From positions 4,960,001 through 5,024,000 of the forward strand of contig OX388312.1 of the NCBI GenBank assembly GCA_947579605.1: a stretch of 64,000 bases of DNA, read 5' to 3'. The notes under the pieces are model-generated. The model saw only the letters and a program-made list of their open reading frames with translations. It was not told where the DNA came from and did not search any database. This DNA comes from Athripsodes cinereus. Lineage: Eukaryota > Arthropoda > Insecta > Trichoptera > Leptoceridae. This document shows, in pieces, positions 63,881-64,000 of the stretch. How positions within the stretch are numbered: position 1 is the first letter of the stretch; each line of letters opens with the position of its first letter. The position numbers were made by a program, and so were the translations under genes.

Positions 63881-64000
63881 GTGGAGCACCCGGCAAAGCA
63901 TTGTTCTCTCACTTTTTAACGTATGTTTTCGAGTGTCCTGTAAAATATAGGTGCTTAAATAAATAAATACATTTTACATTTTAAATTCAGCGATCACGTT
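63881..64000 (+). mobile_element. SINE-A, cut by window end
   Basis: GTGGAGCACCCGGCAAAGCA, GTTTTCGAGTGTCCTGTAAA and AAATTCAGCGAT. The 3' part lies beyond the window. Confidence 0.8.

Overview
The window looks like A+T-rich insect nuclear DNA, most likely lepidopteran. That reading rests on the mix of RTE-like LINE 3' ends, tRNA-derived SINEs, hairpin MITEs and a pogo-type DNA transposon carrying a PHD finger. I see no bacterial operon, CRISPR array, rRNA or intact cellular tRNA gene. No complete host gene is recognisable. Two short ORFs (57-353 and 31646-31990) might be exons. Almost everything else I can identify is mobile-element debris in intergenic or intronic sequence. The organism call is inference.

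Layout. 1-9.5 kb: a possible exon, an inverted duplication, a CR1/L2-like LINE relic, several RTE-like LINE relics with a hairpin MITE between two of them, a tRNA-derived SINE (SINE-C, 7393) and a well-bounded LINE insertion with a 12-bp target-site duplication (8102-8847). 11-22 kb: SINE-A copies, an almost perfect 218-bp palindrome (13483-13700) and three near-identical 213-bp hairpin MITEs (14099, 17705, 21651). 22-35 kb: SINE-A and SINE-B copies, LINE C-terminal relics of at least two types, a perfect 144-bp tandem duplication, a 0.7-kb element with terminal inverted repeats, and nested palindromic MITEs. 36208-39242: the only protein-coding element that looks close to intact, a pogo-like transposon with 28-bp TIRs and a TA target duplication, inserted in a SINE-C copy. 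It encodes a DDD transposase and, in a shifted frame, a PHD-finger tail. 40-53 kb: microsatellite, a 98-bp minisatellite followed by a Helitron-like 3' hairpin, LINE relics and a 52-bp minisatellite. 53.6-55.3 kb: a LINE inserted in a MITE whose 5' junction was later amplified into five 166-bp tandem units. 59457-60419: a second TIR element holding a decayed PHD-finger remnant. 61781-62222: about 63 copies of a TAGTAAA heptamer.

How the parts relate. SINE-A ends in the same roughly 35 bases as the RTE-like LINE (the last codons, the stop codon and the GTGATGGTAT end). This suggests the LINE machinery mobilised the SINE. The PHD tail of the pogo-like element and the relic at 59.9 kb appear to be relatives. 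Local names used here (SINE-A, SINE-B, SINE-C, MITE-1, MITE-2, MITE-3, repeat D) are labels for this window, not database names.
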